From positions 62,001 through 126,000 of the forward strand of contig NZ_SRYA01000008.1 in NCBI RefSeq assembly GCF_004793545.1: a DNA stretch of 64,000 nt, in the 5' to 3' direction. A program made the position numbers and the translations under genes. Under the pieces are notes generated by a model. That model was not told where the DNA came from, ran no database searches, and saw nothing but the letters and a program-made list of their open reading frames with translations. Every line of letters starts with the position of its first letter. Within the stretch, counting starts at the first letter, position 1. Of the stretch, positions 1 through 9,334 are shown piece by piece. The stretch comes from Petralouisia muris. GTDB lineage: Bacteria; Bacillota; Clostridia; Lachnospirales; Lachnospiraceae.

Positions 1-200
1 GTCAAATGGACCGCTGAGGGCGCAGTCAAATGTGATTTTCACAAAGTAATCTGCGACGTTGCAGGCAGACGTTATTTGCCGGGGATATGTTGGTATCCTG
101 CTTAAGGGCACGGCTATGCCGTGAATCAAGGTGGCACCGCGGATAATAATGGTATTATTCGTCCTTGACAGAGAGTATATTTCTGTCAGGGGCGTTTTTA
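1..200 (+). promoter_or_regulatory. T-box leader of the trp operon (5' part cut off by the window)
   Basis: The T-box core GGTGGCACCGCGG lies at 130-142. It is followed by an intrinsic terminator whose arms, 160-171 and 183-194, pair over 12 bp with some G-U pairs and end in a T-run. This is the antiterminator/terminator arrangement of T-box riboswitches, which read the charging of one tRNA. The first downstream gene is trpE, so tRNA-Trp is the expected ligand. That is inferred from context: the stem I specifier loop cannot be placed because the window begins inside or near it. Confidence 0.9.
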
Positions 201-255
201 TTTTACTTCTTTGACAGAAAATCGAAGGAGCGCTATTTATTTGGAGGTACAGATT

Positions 256-1722
256 ATGAAAATTTTACCGAACCTTAGTGAGGTTAAAAAAATCGCAGCC
301 GCAGGAACATACCATGTGCTGCCAGTGAGCTGTGAGATTCTTTCTGATTTCATCACGCCCATTGAAACGATGAAAATACTGAAAAACGTGTCCACCCATT
401 GCTATATGCTGGAATCAGCCCAGGCAAACGAAACATGGGGGCGCTATACGTTTCTTGGCTTTGATCCGAAGCTGGAAATTACCTGTATCGGCGGCGAAAT
501 AAAGGCCGGCGATTTTAAGGGGAAGATTGATAATCCCTCTGAATATCTTCGCCGGATTCTGGCTGATTATAAAAGTCCGCGCTTTGCGTATCTTCCTCCT
601 TTTACAGGCGGGCTGGTGGGATACTTTTCCTATGATTATTTCGGATACAGTGAGCCGGCCGTGCGATGTGAGGTGGAAGATACGGAAGACTTTAAGGATG
701 TTGACCTGATGCTTTTTGACAAGGTAATCGCCTTTGACCATTTCCGGCAGAAAATTATCCTCATTGTAAATATGGCGCTGGATCATGCAGAAGAGGAATA
801 TCACAAAGCAGTTAGGGAGATTAATCAGCTTGCAGCCCTTCTTCGAAACGGCGAGAAGAAGAAGGAGCCGGGCGGGAAGCTGCTGGGCGAAGTTACGCCG
901 CTGTACGAAAAGGAACAGTTCTGCGGCATGGTAGAGCAGGCAAGGCATTATATCCATGAGGGCGATATTTTTCAAATTGTTCTTTCCAACCGATTGAGCG
1001 CTCCCTTTGAAGGAAGTCTTTTCAACGCTTATCGTGTGCTTCGAACGCTCAATCCTTCGCCGTATATGTTCTATTTTTCAGGCACCGACGTGGAGGTTGC
1101 AGGAGCCTCCCCGGAAACCTTAGTAAAGCTGGAGAACGGCGTGCTGCATACGTTTCCTCTTGCAGGAACCAGGCCGCGGGGCAAAACCGACGGGGAAGAC
1201 AAAGCCCTGGAACAGGAGCTGCTTGCAGACGAAAAAGAACTTGCCGAACACAATATGCTGGTAGACTTGGGGCGGAATGATCTTGGCAAAATCAGCAGAT
1301 TTGGCACCGTTCAGGTTGAAACGCTGCATTCGGTGGAACGCTTTTCTCATGTCATGCACATCGGATCTACCGTCCGCGGCGAGATTGCAGAGGGTTACGA
1401 TGCGTTAGACGCTATTGAGGCGGTACTGCCTGCAGGAACGCTCTCCGGAGCGCCTAAAATCAGGGCCTGCCAGTTGATCGGACAGCTGGAAAACAATAAG
1501 CGGGGCATCTACGGCGGCGCCATCGGATATATCGGCTTCACCGGAAATATGGATACCTGCATTGCCATTCGCATTGCCTATAAGAAAAACGGCAAAGTAT
1601 TTGTGAGAAGCGGAGCCGGAATCGTAGCGGATTCCATACCCGAAAAGGAATTTGAGGAATGCCTGAATAAAGCGAAATCTTCGCTCCAGGCATTGGAGCT
1701 TGCACAGGAGGCGGAATTATGA
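256..1722 (+). CDS. trpE: Anthranilate synthase component I
   Basis: Makes anthranilate from chorismate, using ammonia supplied by TrpG; first committed step of tryptophan synthesis in the cytosol. The 488-residue protein has the N-terminal feedback region with MLES at about residues 51-54 (the LLES Trp-binding motif of the family). The chorismate-binding signatures GASPE, PLAGTRPRG, VDLGRNDLG, GTLSGAPK and YGGAIGY follow in order. I chose the ATG at 256 because TTGGAGGT stands 8 nt upstream; an in-frame start at 211 would lie close to the leader terminator. The stop overlaps the trpG start (ATGA), which suggests translational coupling. Confidence 0.97.
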   Translation: MKILPNLSEVKKIAAAGTYHVLPVSCEILSDFITPIETMKILKNVSTHCYMLESAQANETWGRYTFLGFDPKLEITCIGGEIKAGDFKGKIDNPSEYLRRILADYKSPRFAYLPPFTGGLVGYFSYDYFGYSEPAVRCEVEDTEDFKDVDLMLFDKVIAFDHFRQKIILIVNMALDHAEEEYHKAVREINQLAALLRNGEKKKEPGGKLLGEVTPLYEKEQFCGMVEQARHYIHEGDIFQIVLSNRLSAPFEGSLFNAYRVLRTLNPSPYMFYFSGTDVEVAGASPETLVKLENGVLHTFPLAGTRPRGKTDGEDKALEQELLADEKELAEHNMLVDLGRNDLGKISRFGTVQVETLHSVERFSHVMHIGSTVRGEIAEGYDALDAIEAVLPAGTLSGAPKIRACQLIGQLENNKRGIYGGAIGYIGFTGNMDTCIAIRIAYKKNGKVFVRSGAGIVADSIPEKEFEECLNKAKSSLQALELAQEAEL

Positions 1723-2288
1723 TTTTACTCATTGATAATTATGACAGTTTTTCCTATAACCTCTATCAGCTGATCGGCGGAATTGATTCTGATATCAGGG
1801 TCATTCGAAACGATGAAATGACAGTCAAAGAAATCTGGGATATGAATCCTGAGCGCATCATTTTGTCACCCGGTCCGGGAAGGCCTGAAGATGCAGGAAT
1901 TAGTATTGAAGCCGTAAAAGCGTTTGGCCCAACTATTCCTGTTCTCGGCGTCTGCCTGGGTCACCAGGCCATATGCGCTGCGTTCGGCGCAGCAATTACT
2001 TATGCAAAAAAATTGATGCACGGAAAGCAGTCGGAGGTGAAATTTGACACAGGCTGTCCGCTGTTTGGCGGCTGCCCGGAAATTGCCCCTGTGGCACGGT
2101 ATCATTCCCTTGCGGCAGACGCCGGCACAATGCCAGAGGAACTCAAAATAACTGCTGTTGCCCAAGAAGGGGAGATAATGGCCGTGCAGCACAAAGCATA
2201 TCCCATTTACGGCGTACAGTTTCATCCGGAATCTATTATGACGCCCAATGGAATCCGGATGCTTGAAAATTTTATAAAGGAGATATGA
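1719..2288 (+). CDS. trpG: Anthranilate synthase glutamine amidotransferase component
   Basis: Class I glutamine amidotransferase that feeds ammonia to TrpE. The 189-residue protein shows the nucleophile C79 in GVCLGHQ and the H169-x-E171 pair in QFHPES, which complete the triad. The oxyanion-hole segment SPGPGRP is at about 50-56. It is a free subunit, not fused to trpD as in enterobacteria. It overlaps trpE by 4 nt and is followed after 3 nt by trpD. A pabA-type dual role in folate synthesis cannot be excluded from sequence, but the operon position favours Trp. Confidence 0.96.
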   Translation: MILLIDNYDSFSYNLYQLIGGIDSDIRVIRNDEMTVKEIWDMNPERIILSPGPGRPEDAGISIEAVKAFGPTIPVLGVCLGHQAICAAFGAAITYAKKLMHGKQSEVKFDTGCPLFGGCPEIAPVARYHSLAADAGTMPEELKITAVAQEGEIMAVQHKAYPIYGVQFHPESIMTPNGIRMLENFIKEI

Positions 2289-2291
2289 GCC

Positions 2292-3323
2292 ATGATCAAA
2301 GAAGCAATCGTGAAAATCGTAAACAAAGAAGACCTTACCTATGACGAGGCGTATACTGTCATGAACGAAATCATGAGCGGTGAAACTACAGCCACGCAGA
2401 ATGCCGCTTTTCTTGCGGCGCTGTCTACGAAAAGCACAAGAGCAGAGACTGCAGACGAGATCGCAGGCTGTGCCGCTGCCATGAGAGCCCACGCCACCAA
2501 AGTAGAAACCGGAATGGAGCTTTTTGAAATTGTCGGCACAGGCGGTGATAATGCCCACAGCTTTAATATTTCCACCACATCCGCGCTTGTGGCAGCGGCA
2601 GGCGGCGTAAAGGTGGCAAAGCACGGCAACCGGGCCGCATCCTCCCAGTGTGGAACGGCAGACTGCCTGGAAGCCCTTGGCGTAAACATTCAGCAAAGCC
2701 CTGCCAGATGTGTGGAGCTTCTGAATGAGGCAGGCATTTGTTTTTTCTTTGCACAGAAATATCACGTCTCCATGAAATATGTGGGAACGATCCGGAAAGA
2801 ACTGGGGTTCCGTACGGTGTTCAATATTCTCGGACCTCTTACGAATCCCGGCACGCCTTCCATGCAGCTTCTCGGCGTATATGATGCTTACCTGGTAGAG
2901 CCGCTGGCACAGGTGCTGATCAATCTTGGAGTCAGGCGCGGTATGGTGGTATATGGTCAGGATAAGCTGGATGAGATATCCTTAAGCGCGCCCACTTCCA
3001 TATGTGATATCAGAGACGGCTGGTTCAAATCTTCTGTTATCGTGCCGGAAGATTTTGGGTTTGAGCGCTGCGCCAAAGAGGAGCTTAAGGGCGGCTCTCC
3101 CGAAGAAAATGCAAAAATCACCCTCGCAATTTTAAATGGAGAAAGGGGCCATAAGAGGAACGCTGTCCTTATGAACGCAGGCGCGGCTCTTTATATCGGC
3201 GGCAAGGTGGAAAGCATAAAGAAGGGGATTGCCCTTGCCGCAGAACTTATTGATTCTGGCAAAGCGTTGGAAACATTGAATAAGTTTATCGAAATCAGTA
3301 ACCGACCGGAGGTGGAGGCATGA
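2292..3323 (+). CDS. trpD: Anthranilate phosphoribosyltransferase
   Basis: Transfers phosphoribose from PRPP to anthranilate. The 343-residue protein has the PRPP/pyrophosphate loop VGTGGD at 81-86, KHGNRA at 110-115 and the glycine-rich SSQCGTAD segment after it, all typical of TrpD. Length is normal for the stand-alone enzyme. The start is preceded by AAAGGAG inside the end of trpG. Its TGA overlaps the trpC start by 4 nt. Confidence 0.97.
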   Translation: MIKEAIVKIVNKEDLTYDEAYTVMNEIMSGETTATQNAAFLAALSTKSTRAETADEIAGCAAAMRAHATKVETGMELFEIVGTGGDNAHSFNISTTSALVAAAGGVKVAKHGNRAASSQCGTADCLEALGVNIQQSPARCVELLNEAGICFFFAQKYHVSMKYVGTIRKELGFRTVFNILGPLTNPGTPSMQLLGVYDAYLVEPLAQVLINLGVRRGMVVYGQDKLDEISLSAPTSICDIRDGWFKSSVIVPEDFGFERCAKEELKGGSPEENAKITLAILNGERGHKRNAVLMNAGAALYIGGKVESIKKGIALAAELIDSGKALETLNKFIEISNRPEVEA

Positions 3324-4102
3324 CGATTCTGGATCAGCTTGCCGGCTACGCACGGGAACGGACCCGGCAGGCGAAAAAGAGGGTGCCGTTGGAAGAAATC
3401 AGGCGGCAGGCAATGTCGCTTCCGAGAGGAAGCTTTGCTTTTGAGGAGACTTTGAAAAAGCCAGGCGTTTCTTTTATCTGTGAGTGTAAAAAAGCGTCTC
3501 CTTCCAAAGGGCTGATTGCTCCTGAGTTTCCGTATCTTAAAATTGCAGAGGAATATGAGGCGGCAGGAGCTGACTGTATTTCCGTACTGACTGAACCAAA
3601 ATGGTTCCTGGGCAGTGACGAGTATCTGAAAGAGATTGCAATGTCCGTCTCCCTTCCTTGTCTCCGCAAGGATTTTACGGTGGACAGCTACATGATATAT
3701 GAGGCAAAGGCGCTGGGTGCGGCCGCCGTGCTGCTGATTTGTTCCATATTAACAGAGAAAGAGCTCAGTGAGTATATCAGCATTTGTGAGGAACTTGGAC
3801 TTTCTGCTCTGACAGAGGCGCATACGGAAGAAGAGGTGCAAATGGCGCTGAAGGCCAGAGCGCATATCATCGGCGTCAATAACCGCAACCTCAGGGATTT
3901 TTCTGTAAATACTGATAACAGCCGGAGACTTCGGGCGCTGATACCCAGAGACGTACTGTTTGTTTCCGAAAGCGGCGTCAGCAGTGCTGAGGATGTGGCG
4001 AGGCTCCGTGAAATCGGCGCCGATGCAGTTCTGGTAGGCGAAACGCTGATGCGGGCAGAGGATAAGAAGGCCAGACTGCATGAACTGCGGGGTGTGTTAT
4101 GA
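3320..4102 (+). CDS. trpC: Indole-3-glycerol phosphate synthase
   Basis: Cyclises CdRP to indole-3-glycerol phosphate. A 260-residue single-domain TIM barrel with the expected active-site strings: [41 protein letters not shown] and SESGV. It is not fused to trpF, unlike the enterobacterial TrpC-TrpF protein. GGAGGTGGAGG upstream supplies the ribosome site, and the gene overlaps both trpD and trpF by 4 nt. Confidence 0.97.
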   Translation: MTILDQLAGYARERTRQAKKRVPLEEIRRQAMSLPRGSFAFEETLKKPGVSFICECKKASPSKGLIAPEFPYLKIAEEYEAAGADCISVLTEPKWFLGSDEYLKEIAMSVSLPCLRKDFTVDSYMIYEAKALGAAAVLLICSILTEKELSEYISICEELGLSALTEAHTEEEVQMALKARAHIIGVNNRNLRDFSVNTDNSRRLRALIPRDVLFVSESGVSSAEDVARLREIGADAVLVGETLMRAEDKKARLHELRGVL

Positions 4103-4707
4103 CAAAAATTAAGCTTTGCGGCCTTTTTCGGCCCTGCGATATAGCGGCTGTCAATGAAATAAAGCCTGAATATATCGGCTTTGTCTTTGCACCGAAAAGT
4201 AAGCGGTATGTAACGCCCGAAAAAGCGGGAGAACTGAAACGGCTGCTTGCTTCCGGGATAAAAGCAGTAGGAGTGTTTGTGAATGAACAGCCGGAAAACA
4301 TTGCCCGTCTTTTAAATAAAGGAATCATTGACCTTGCCCAGCTTCATGGGGAGGAGGATGGATATTATATAAAACATCTGCGGAAATTGACCAGCAAGCC
4401 GATCATACATGCTTTTCGCATAACAACGGCAAAAGATATTGCGGCTGCCGGACAAAGCCCTGCAGACTATGTCCTTCTTGACTCCGGCGCAGGGACAGGA
4501 ACGGCGTTTGACTGGAAGCTGATACAGAATATCCAAAGACCTTATTTTCTTGCAGGAGGGCTGTCTCCTGGCAATGTTGACAGGGCTGTCAGGACATTCG
4601 AACCCTTTGCAGTGGATGTCAGTTCAGGCGTTGAAACAAACGGAGTGAAAGATAAAACAAAAATGGCGGCATTTGCAGCCGCTGTCAGAAAGGAAGATGT
4701 GACATGA
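4099..4707 (+). CDS. trpF: Phosphoribosylanthranilate isomerase
   Basis: Amadori isomerisation of PRA to CdRP. The 202-residue protein carries the general base C7 in KLCGL and the general acid D128 in LLDSGAGTG, the two catalytic residues of the family. The C-terminal phosphate-binding part has [10 protein letters not shown] and DVSSGVE. It starts inside the end of trpC and ends inside the start of trpB, so five successive trp junctions overlap or nearly touch. I see no promoter inside the operon. Confidence 0.96.
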   Translation: MTKIKLCGLFRPCDIAAVNEIKPEYIGFVFAPKSKRYVTPEKAGELKRLLASGIKAVGVFVNEQPENIARLLNKGIIDLAQLHGEEDGYYIKHLRKLTSKPIIHAFRITTAKDIAAAGQSPADYVLLDSGAGTGTAFDWKLIQNIQRPYFLAGGLSPGNVDRAVRTFEPFAVDVSSGVETNGVKDKTKMAAFAAAVRKEDVT

Positions 4708-5894
4708 CGAATCCAAAGGGGCGCTTCGGTATCCACGGCGGGCAGTATATCCCTGAAACATTGATGAACGCTGTGATTGAGCTGGAGGAAGCCTATAACT
4801 TTTATAAAAATGATCCGGTATTCAACAGAGAGCTTACAGAGCTGTTTGACGAATATGCAGGCCGGCCGTCAAGACTGTATTTTGCAGAAAAAATGACGTC
4901 AGATCTGGGCGGTGCAAAAATTTACTTAAAGCGCGAGGATCTCAACCACACCGGCGCACATAAAATCAACAATGTGCTGGGCCAGGCGCTGCTTGCAAAG
5001 AAAATGGGCAAAACCCGGTTAATTGCTGAAACCGGAGCGGGTCAGCATGGAGTTGCAACAGCCACTGCCGCTGCCCTTATGGGCATGGAATGCGTGGTTT
5101 TTATGGGGGAAGAAGATACGATCCGTCAGGCTCTCAATGTGTATCGTATGCGCCTGCTGGGCGCAGAAGTCATTTCTGTAAAATCCGGAACAGCCACATT
5201 GAAGGATGCGGTATCCGAAGCCATGCGTGAATGGACCAGCCGTATTTCCGATACTCATTATTGCCTGGGCTCGGTGATGGGGCCCCATCCGTTTCCCACT
5301 ATGGTCCGTGATTTTCAGGCGGTTATCTCAAAAGAGATCAGGGAACAGATTCTCAGGAAGGAAGGCAGGCTGCCGGATGCAGTGATCGCCTGTGTGGGCG
5401 GAGGCTCCAACGCCATGGGAAGCTTCTTCCATTTTATCGGAGATAAGGAGGTTCGTCTCATCGGCTGTGAAGCGGCAGGCAGAGGCATTGACACTGCTGA
5501 GACGGCAGCGACGGTCAATACTGGCAGGGTTGGAATCTTCCATGGTATGAAATCTTATTTTTGCCAGAATGAAGACGGTCAGATAGAGCCCGTTTATTCA
5601 ATCTCCGTCGGTCTTGACTATCCCGGCATCGGCCCTGAGCATGCTTATCTGCATGATATTGGAAGAGCCGAATACGTTCCTGTCACGGATGAGGAAGCGG
5701 TATGCGCCTTTGAATACCTTGCCAAAACCGAAGGGATTATTCCTGCGATCGAATCGGCCCATGCGGTTGCTCACGCGTTGAAGATTGCGCCGGGAATGGA
5801 CAAAGACAAGATGATTGTTATCACCATATCCGGAAGAGGCGATAAGGACTGCGCCGCCATTGCCCGTTACAGAGGGGAGGATATCCATGAGTAA
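4704..5894 (+). CDS. trpB: Tryptophan synthase beta chain
   Basis: PLP enzyme joining indole and serine. The 396-residue protein has the Schiff-base lysine K87 in HTGAHKINN, the ETGAGQHG substrate loop and the PLP phosphate site [10 protein letters not shown]. The C-terminal serine is in TISGRGDKD. Length and motifs match the TrpB1 type that pairs with TrpA. Its last 8 nt overlap trpA, the only longer overlap in the operon. Confidence 0.97.
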   Translation: MTNPKGRFGIHGGQYIPETLMNAVIELEEAYNFYKNDPVFNRELTELFDEYAGRPSRLYFAEKMTSDLGGAKIYLKREDLNHTGAHKINNVLGQALLAKKMGKTRLIAETGAGQHGVATATAAALMGMECVVFMGEEDTIRQALNVYRMRLLGAEVISVKSGTATLKDAVSEAMREWTSRISDTHYCLGSVMGPHPFPTMVRDFQAVISKEIREQILRKEGRLPDAVIACVGGGSNAMGSFFHFIGDKEVRLIGCEAAGRGIDTAETAATVNTGRVGIFHGMKSYFCQNEDGQIEPVYSISVGLDYPGIGPEHAYLHDIGRAEYVPVTDEEAVCAFEYLAKTEGIIPAIESAHAVAHALKIAPGMDKDKMIVITISGRGDKDCAAIARYRGEDIHE

Positions 5895-6657
5895 TATCAA
5901 AAAAGCATTTGAAAACGGAAAAGCATTTATTGCATTTATCACTTGCGGCGATCCGGATCTGGAAACTACTGCTGCCGCTGTCCGAGCCGCCGCAGCCAAC
6001 GGCGCAGACCTTATTGAGCTTGGAATTCCCTTTTCCGATCCCACCGCGGAAGGTCCCGTCATTCAGGGAGCAAATTTACGTGCGTTAAAGGGCGGAATTA
6101 CCACCGATAAAATTTTTGCTTTTGTCAGGGAACTGCGCCGTGACGTTAAAGTTCCAATGGTTTTTATGACCTATACAAATGTGGTGTTTTCCTATGGCGC
6201 CGAGCGGTTTATTTCTGCCTGCAGGGATATTGGGATTGACGGACTGATCCTGCCGGAGCTTCCGTTTGAGGAAAAGGAGGAATTTTTGCCCCTGTGCCAT
6301 AAGTATGGCGTAGAACTGGTGTCTTTGATTGCGCCCACATCCCAAAACCGCATTGCTATGATTGCAAAAGAAGCGGAAGGCTTTTTATATATCGTTTCCA
6401 GTCTTGGCGTAACAGGTACGAGAGAGGAGATCAAGACTGATCTTGCTTCTATTATTAAGGTGGTAAGAGAAAATACAGACGTGCCCTGTGCCATTGGTTT
6501 CGGCATTTCCACGCCGGAGCAGGCAAAAAAAATGGCGGATATTTCTGACGGCGCGATTGTAGGCTCGGCGATTATAAAGCTGATAGAACAGTATGGGAAG
6601 GATGCGCCTGAACATGTAGGCAGGTATGTGAAATCCATGAAGGACGCCATAAGATAA
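5887..6657 (+). CDS. trpA: Tryptophan synthase alpha chain
   Basis: Cleaves indole-3-glycerol phosphate and passes indole to TrpB. The ATG at 5887 sits 5 nt after GGGGAGGAT and overlaps the trpB stop; the longer frame from 5815 lies wholly inside trpB and is rejected. The protein has 256 residues. The catalytic Glu is E44 in [11 protein letters not shown]. The second acid, Asp60 of the Salmonella enzyme (ADGP), is Glu here (TAEGP, E55), a conservative exchange I believe also occurs in other Firmicutes. Last gene of the operon; no clear terminator in the 130 bp that follow. Confidence 0.95.
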   Translation: MSNIKKAFENGKAFIAFITCGDPDLETTAAAVRAAAANGADLIELGIPFSDPTAEGPVIQGANLRALKGGITTDKIFAFVRELRRDVKVPMVFMTYTNVVFSYGAERFISACRDIGIDGLILPELPFEEKEEFLPLCHKYGVELVSLIAPTSQNRIAMIAKEAEGFLYIVSSLGVTGTREEIKTDLASIIKVVRENTDVPCAIGFGISTPEQAKKMADISDGAIVGSAIIKLIEQYGKDAPEHVGRYVKSMKDAIR

Positions 6658-6788
6658 GACTGGGTGGCGGCTTACGCCTGCAGCGTTCAGAGCAGCAAAA
6701 TTACAGCCTTGGCTGGCAAACGCTCTGCATTCATTGAATTTTTCCTGAAAGAATGATAAGATACAAGAAAGCATGAGGAGGTGCGGCT

Positions 6789-7175
6789 ATGGCAAGGGCA
6801 GTAGGGATTGGCTATCAGGATTTTGAACAGATGACTTCAAATGATAATTTTTATATTGATAAAACTATGTTGATCAAAGAATGGTGGGAGAACAATGATG
6901 CGGTAACCTTGATTACCCGCCCCAGGCGATTTGGGAAAACGCTGAATCTGGATATGATAGAACATTTTTTCTCTGTCAAATATGCTGGAAGAAGCGACTT
7001 ATTTCAAAATCTGTCTATCTGGCAGGAAAAAACCTGCAGGAACACGGCGCAGGAAGCATTGGCGCGAATTGAACGTATGAAATACGCCGCTTCACTGGAG
7101 ACAAAAGGAATTCCGCAGGAACGGATTTAAAAATATAGGTTTGCATTTGAGGGAAAAACCGTTTTCATTGGATAG
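6789..7175 (+). pseudogene. Remnant of an AAA-ATPase-like / PD-(D/E)XK family gene
   Basis: The first 75 or so residues match the start of the AAA-ATPase-like proteins (DUF1703 group) that are abundant in gut anaerobes: IGYQDFEQM, YIDKTMLI and RPRRFGKTLNLDM as the nucleotide-binding segment. The frame then jumps to what looks like the extreme C-terminus of the same family (EALARIERMKYA). A 1-nt frameshift near 7125 puts the closing segment KYRFAFEGKTVFIG in another frame, ending with TAG at 7173-7175. The family is usually above 500 residues, so most of the gene has been deleted. AGGAGGT precedes the start. Confidence 0.8.
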
Positions 7176-7248
7176 AAATAAAGAAAATGATTGAAATTGT
7201 GCAATTAGAGTATCATTGAATTCCAAGCACACAGGAGGACAAAAATTT

Positions 7249-7992
7249 ATGAATGAAGTGCTCGAAGCCCTGCACAGACGGAAATCCGTCCGTGTATTTA
7301 CAGAAGAAGAGATTTCAAAAGAAGACAGGGAGGCCATTCTGCATGCATCCCTGCAGGCGCCGTCTGCAGGCTGCCAGTTGTTGTACACAATTCTTGATAT
7401 TACGGATCAGAGTAAGAAAGAGAAGCTGGCAGATCTTTGCGACCATCAGCCCTTTATCGCAAAGGCAAAGCTGGTGCTGATTTACTGCGCAGACTGCCGG
7501 AAATGGCTTTCTTTTTACAAAGAGGCGGGGCTTGCCCCCAGAACCCCCGGGCCGGGAGATTTGCTGCTGGCAGCAGAGGACGCTCTGATAGCGGCTCAGA
7601 ATGCAGTGACAGCGGCGGAAAGCCTTGGAATCGGCTCCTGCTACATTGGGGATGTGATGGAAAACGCCGAAGAGATGAAGGAGCTTTTGAAGCTGCCGGC
7701 TTATGTGTATCCGGCCTGTATGCTGGTATTCGGGCATCCCGTCAGCCAGCAGAAGGAACGGAAGAAGCCAGAGCGGTTTGCGCTTTCTGATATTGTCTGC
7801 GAGAATGCTTATCAGGAGAAAACCAGTGAAGAAATCCGGTCAATGTTTGCCAAAAAAACAGGGAGCCAAAGCTATGAGGAGTGGATGGAAGCGTTTTGGA
7901 AGCGGAAATATGAAAGTGATTTTTCCAATGAGATGAACCGTTCCATGGAAGTTTATCTGAAGGATTTTCAAAAAGGAGCGGATCTGTTATGA
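7249..7992 (+). CDS. Nitroreductase-family NAD(P)H:flavin oxidoreductase
   Basis: Probable FMN-dependent reductase of the NfsA/FRP type. The 247-residue protein begins with the FMN phosphate motif RRKSVRVF and continues with QAPSAGCQ. The central block LLAAEDALIAAQNAVTAAE and GSCYIGD is typical of the fold. The long basic C-terminal part (KKPERF then a helical tail) fits the FRP subgroup. The ATG at 7249 follows AGGAGG; the longer frame from 7216 lacks a site. It overlaps the VanZ-like gene by 4 nt. The substrate is not predictable. Confidence 0.88.
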   Translation: MNEVLEALHRRKSVRVFTEEEISKEDREAILHASLQAPSAGCQLLYTILDITDQSKKEKLADLCDHQPFIAKAKLVLIYCADCRKWLSFYKEAGLAPRTPGPGDLLLAAEDALIAAQNAVTAAESLGIGSCYIGDVMENAEEMKELLKLPAYVYPACMLVFGHPVSQQKERKKPERFALSDIVCENAYQEKTSEEIRSMFAKKTGSQSYEEWMEAFWKRKYESDFSNEMNRSMEVYLKDFQKGADLL

Positions 7993-8462
7993 AAAAATTT
8001 TTAACAGGCTTTCTGGCGCTTGTATGGATGGTGGTGATTTTTGCTTTTTCCGCCCAGGATGCGTCAGAATCCTCTCAGACCAGCCAGTCTGTCTCTTATC
8101 GGATTGCAGAATGGCAGAGCCGTCTGTTTGGGCAGGAGAAGACGGAAGAAGATTTGTTGGAACAGGCAGAGGGAATGCAGCTTGTCATCCGAAAGGGGGC
8201 TCATATGAGCGAATATGCGCTGCTGGCAGTTTTGCTTGCGCTCCATTTGGGATGCTATTCTTTTTCAGGGAAGAAAGCGGCGCTTCTGGCTTTGGGCGCT
8301 GCTGCAGGTTATGCGGCGACCGATGAGTTCCATCAGCTGTTTGTGCCGGGCAGGGCAGGCAGGATTACCGACGTCTGTATTGACGGCATTGGAAGCCTGG
8401 CAGGAGTGATATTCTACTTGGCAGTATTTTCCAGAAAGAAGAGGGAATCTTCTGAGGAATAA
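7989..8462 (+). CDS. VanZ-like membrane protein
   Basis: A 157-residue integral membrane protein of the VanZ-like family. The family signatures are FAFSAQDASESSQTS after the first membrane helix, RKGAHMSEYALLAVLLALH, the strongly conserved DEFHQLFVPGRAGRITDV, and a last helix. VanZ itself gives low-level teicoplanin resistance; most homologues have unknown roles at the cell envelope. Coupled to the nitroreductase by a 4-nt overlap, but I see no functional link. Low-copy resistance should not be inferred. Confidence 0.88.
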   Translation: MKKFLTGFLALVWMVVIFAFSAQDASESSQTSQSVSYRIAEWQSRLFGQEKTEEDLLEQAEGMQLVIRKGAHMSEYALLAVLLALHLGCYSFSGKKAALLALGAAAGYAATDEFHQLFVPGRAGRITDVCIDGIGSLAGVIFYLAVFSRKKRESSEE

Positions 8463-8667
8463 ATCTGGGTGGCTGTGAGAAAATGCAGTACATTCGTGTT
8501 TGGGCATACTTTTTACATTTTTCTTACAACTTTATGAATACTTTTTCGTGAAATACCTGTATAATGGCATCAAGCGCAGATATGCCGAAAGACGCCTGGC
8601 AAGGAAGCGTTTTGTACAGGCAGCTTCATAGATTACGGAGACTCAGGAAGAAAAGGACAGAATAAAG

Positions 8668-9330
8668 ATGATAAAAATTTTAATCGTAGAAGATGATCCC
8701 AACATAGCGAAACTGGTGGAGGCCACCGTAGCCATCGGCGGCTATGAGGGAATTGTATGCAATAACGGCGCAGAAGCCTTTGAGAAGATAGAACATGAGA
8801 GTTATGACCTGATACTGTTGGATGTCATGCTTCCGGATATGGATGGCTTTGAGATTGTACAGAAACGTACCAACAAAGATGCGCCGGTCATATTTATTAC
8901 TGCCAAACAGGAGCTGACAGATAAGGTGAAGGGGCTCAGGCTGGGGGCGGAAGATTATATCGTGAAGCCCTTTGAGGCTATGGAGCTTTTGGCAAGAATT
9001 GAAGTGATTCTCAGGCGGGTGAAGCGAACAGAGAATACCTATTTTTATGGAAATATTTCTGTCAATGTGGAGGAGCATACCTGTAAGTGCGATGGCGTTG
9101 AAGTCTATCTGACTCCCAAGGAATTTGAAGTTCTGGTGTTTTTCATCCAGCATAAGGATGTGGCAATTTCCAGAGATCGCCTGCTGGCGGCAGTCTGGGG
9201 GTTTGAATATGAGGGAGAGACCAGAACCATAGACATCCATATTCAGCAGCTTCGGAAAAAGCTGAATTTGAAGGATAAGCTGGTGACGATTCCCAAGCTG
9301 GGATACCGTCTGGAAAGCGCAAAGGAGTAG
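8668..9330 (+). CDS. OmpR/PhoB-family response regulator
   Basis: DNA-binding response regulator of 220 residues. The receiver domain (1-115) has the acidic pocket E8-D9-D10, phosphoacceptor D52 in LILLDVMLPD, T at FITAKQ and K in IVKPF. The C-terminal winged helix (about 125-218) contains LTPKEFEVL, RDRLLAAVWG and RTIDIHIQQLRKKL. A TATAAT at 8560-8565 is a good -10 box, with only a weak -35 upstream. The histidine kinase starts 4 nt after the stop, and a third gene follows, so this is a three-gene operon. Confidence 0.95.
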   Translation: MIKILIVEDDPNIAKLVEATVAIGGYEGIVCNNGAEAFEKIEHESYDLILLDVMLPDMDGFEIVQKRTNKDAPVIFITAKQELTDKVKGLRLGAEDYIVKPFEAMELLARIEVILRRVKRTENTYFYGNISVNVEEHTCKCDGVEVYLTPKEFEVLVFFIQHKDVAISRDRLLAAVWGFEYEGETRTIDIHIQQLRKKLNLKDKLVTIPKLGYRLESAKE

Positions 9331-9334
9331 TTGT

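Noticed and set aside
1866-2765. Open frame of 299 codons on the minus strand across trpG/trpD
   Set aside because: It lies wholly antisense to well-supported trp genes, has no ribosome site and has a Cys/His-rich composition typical of shadow frames.
7989-8462. VanZ-like protein considered as a glycopeptide-resistance gene
   Set aside because: No vanHAX or regulator genes are present; VanZ-like proteins are common in genomes without resistance.
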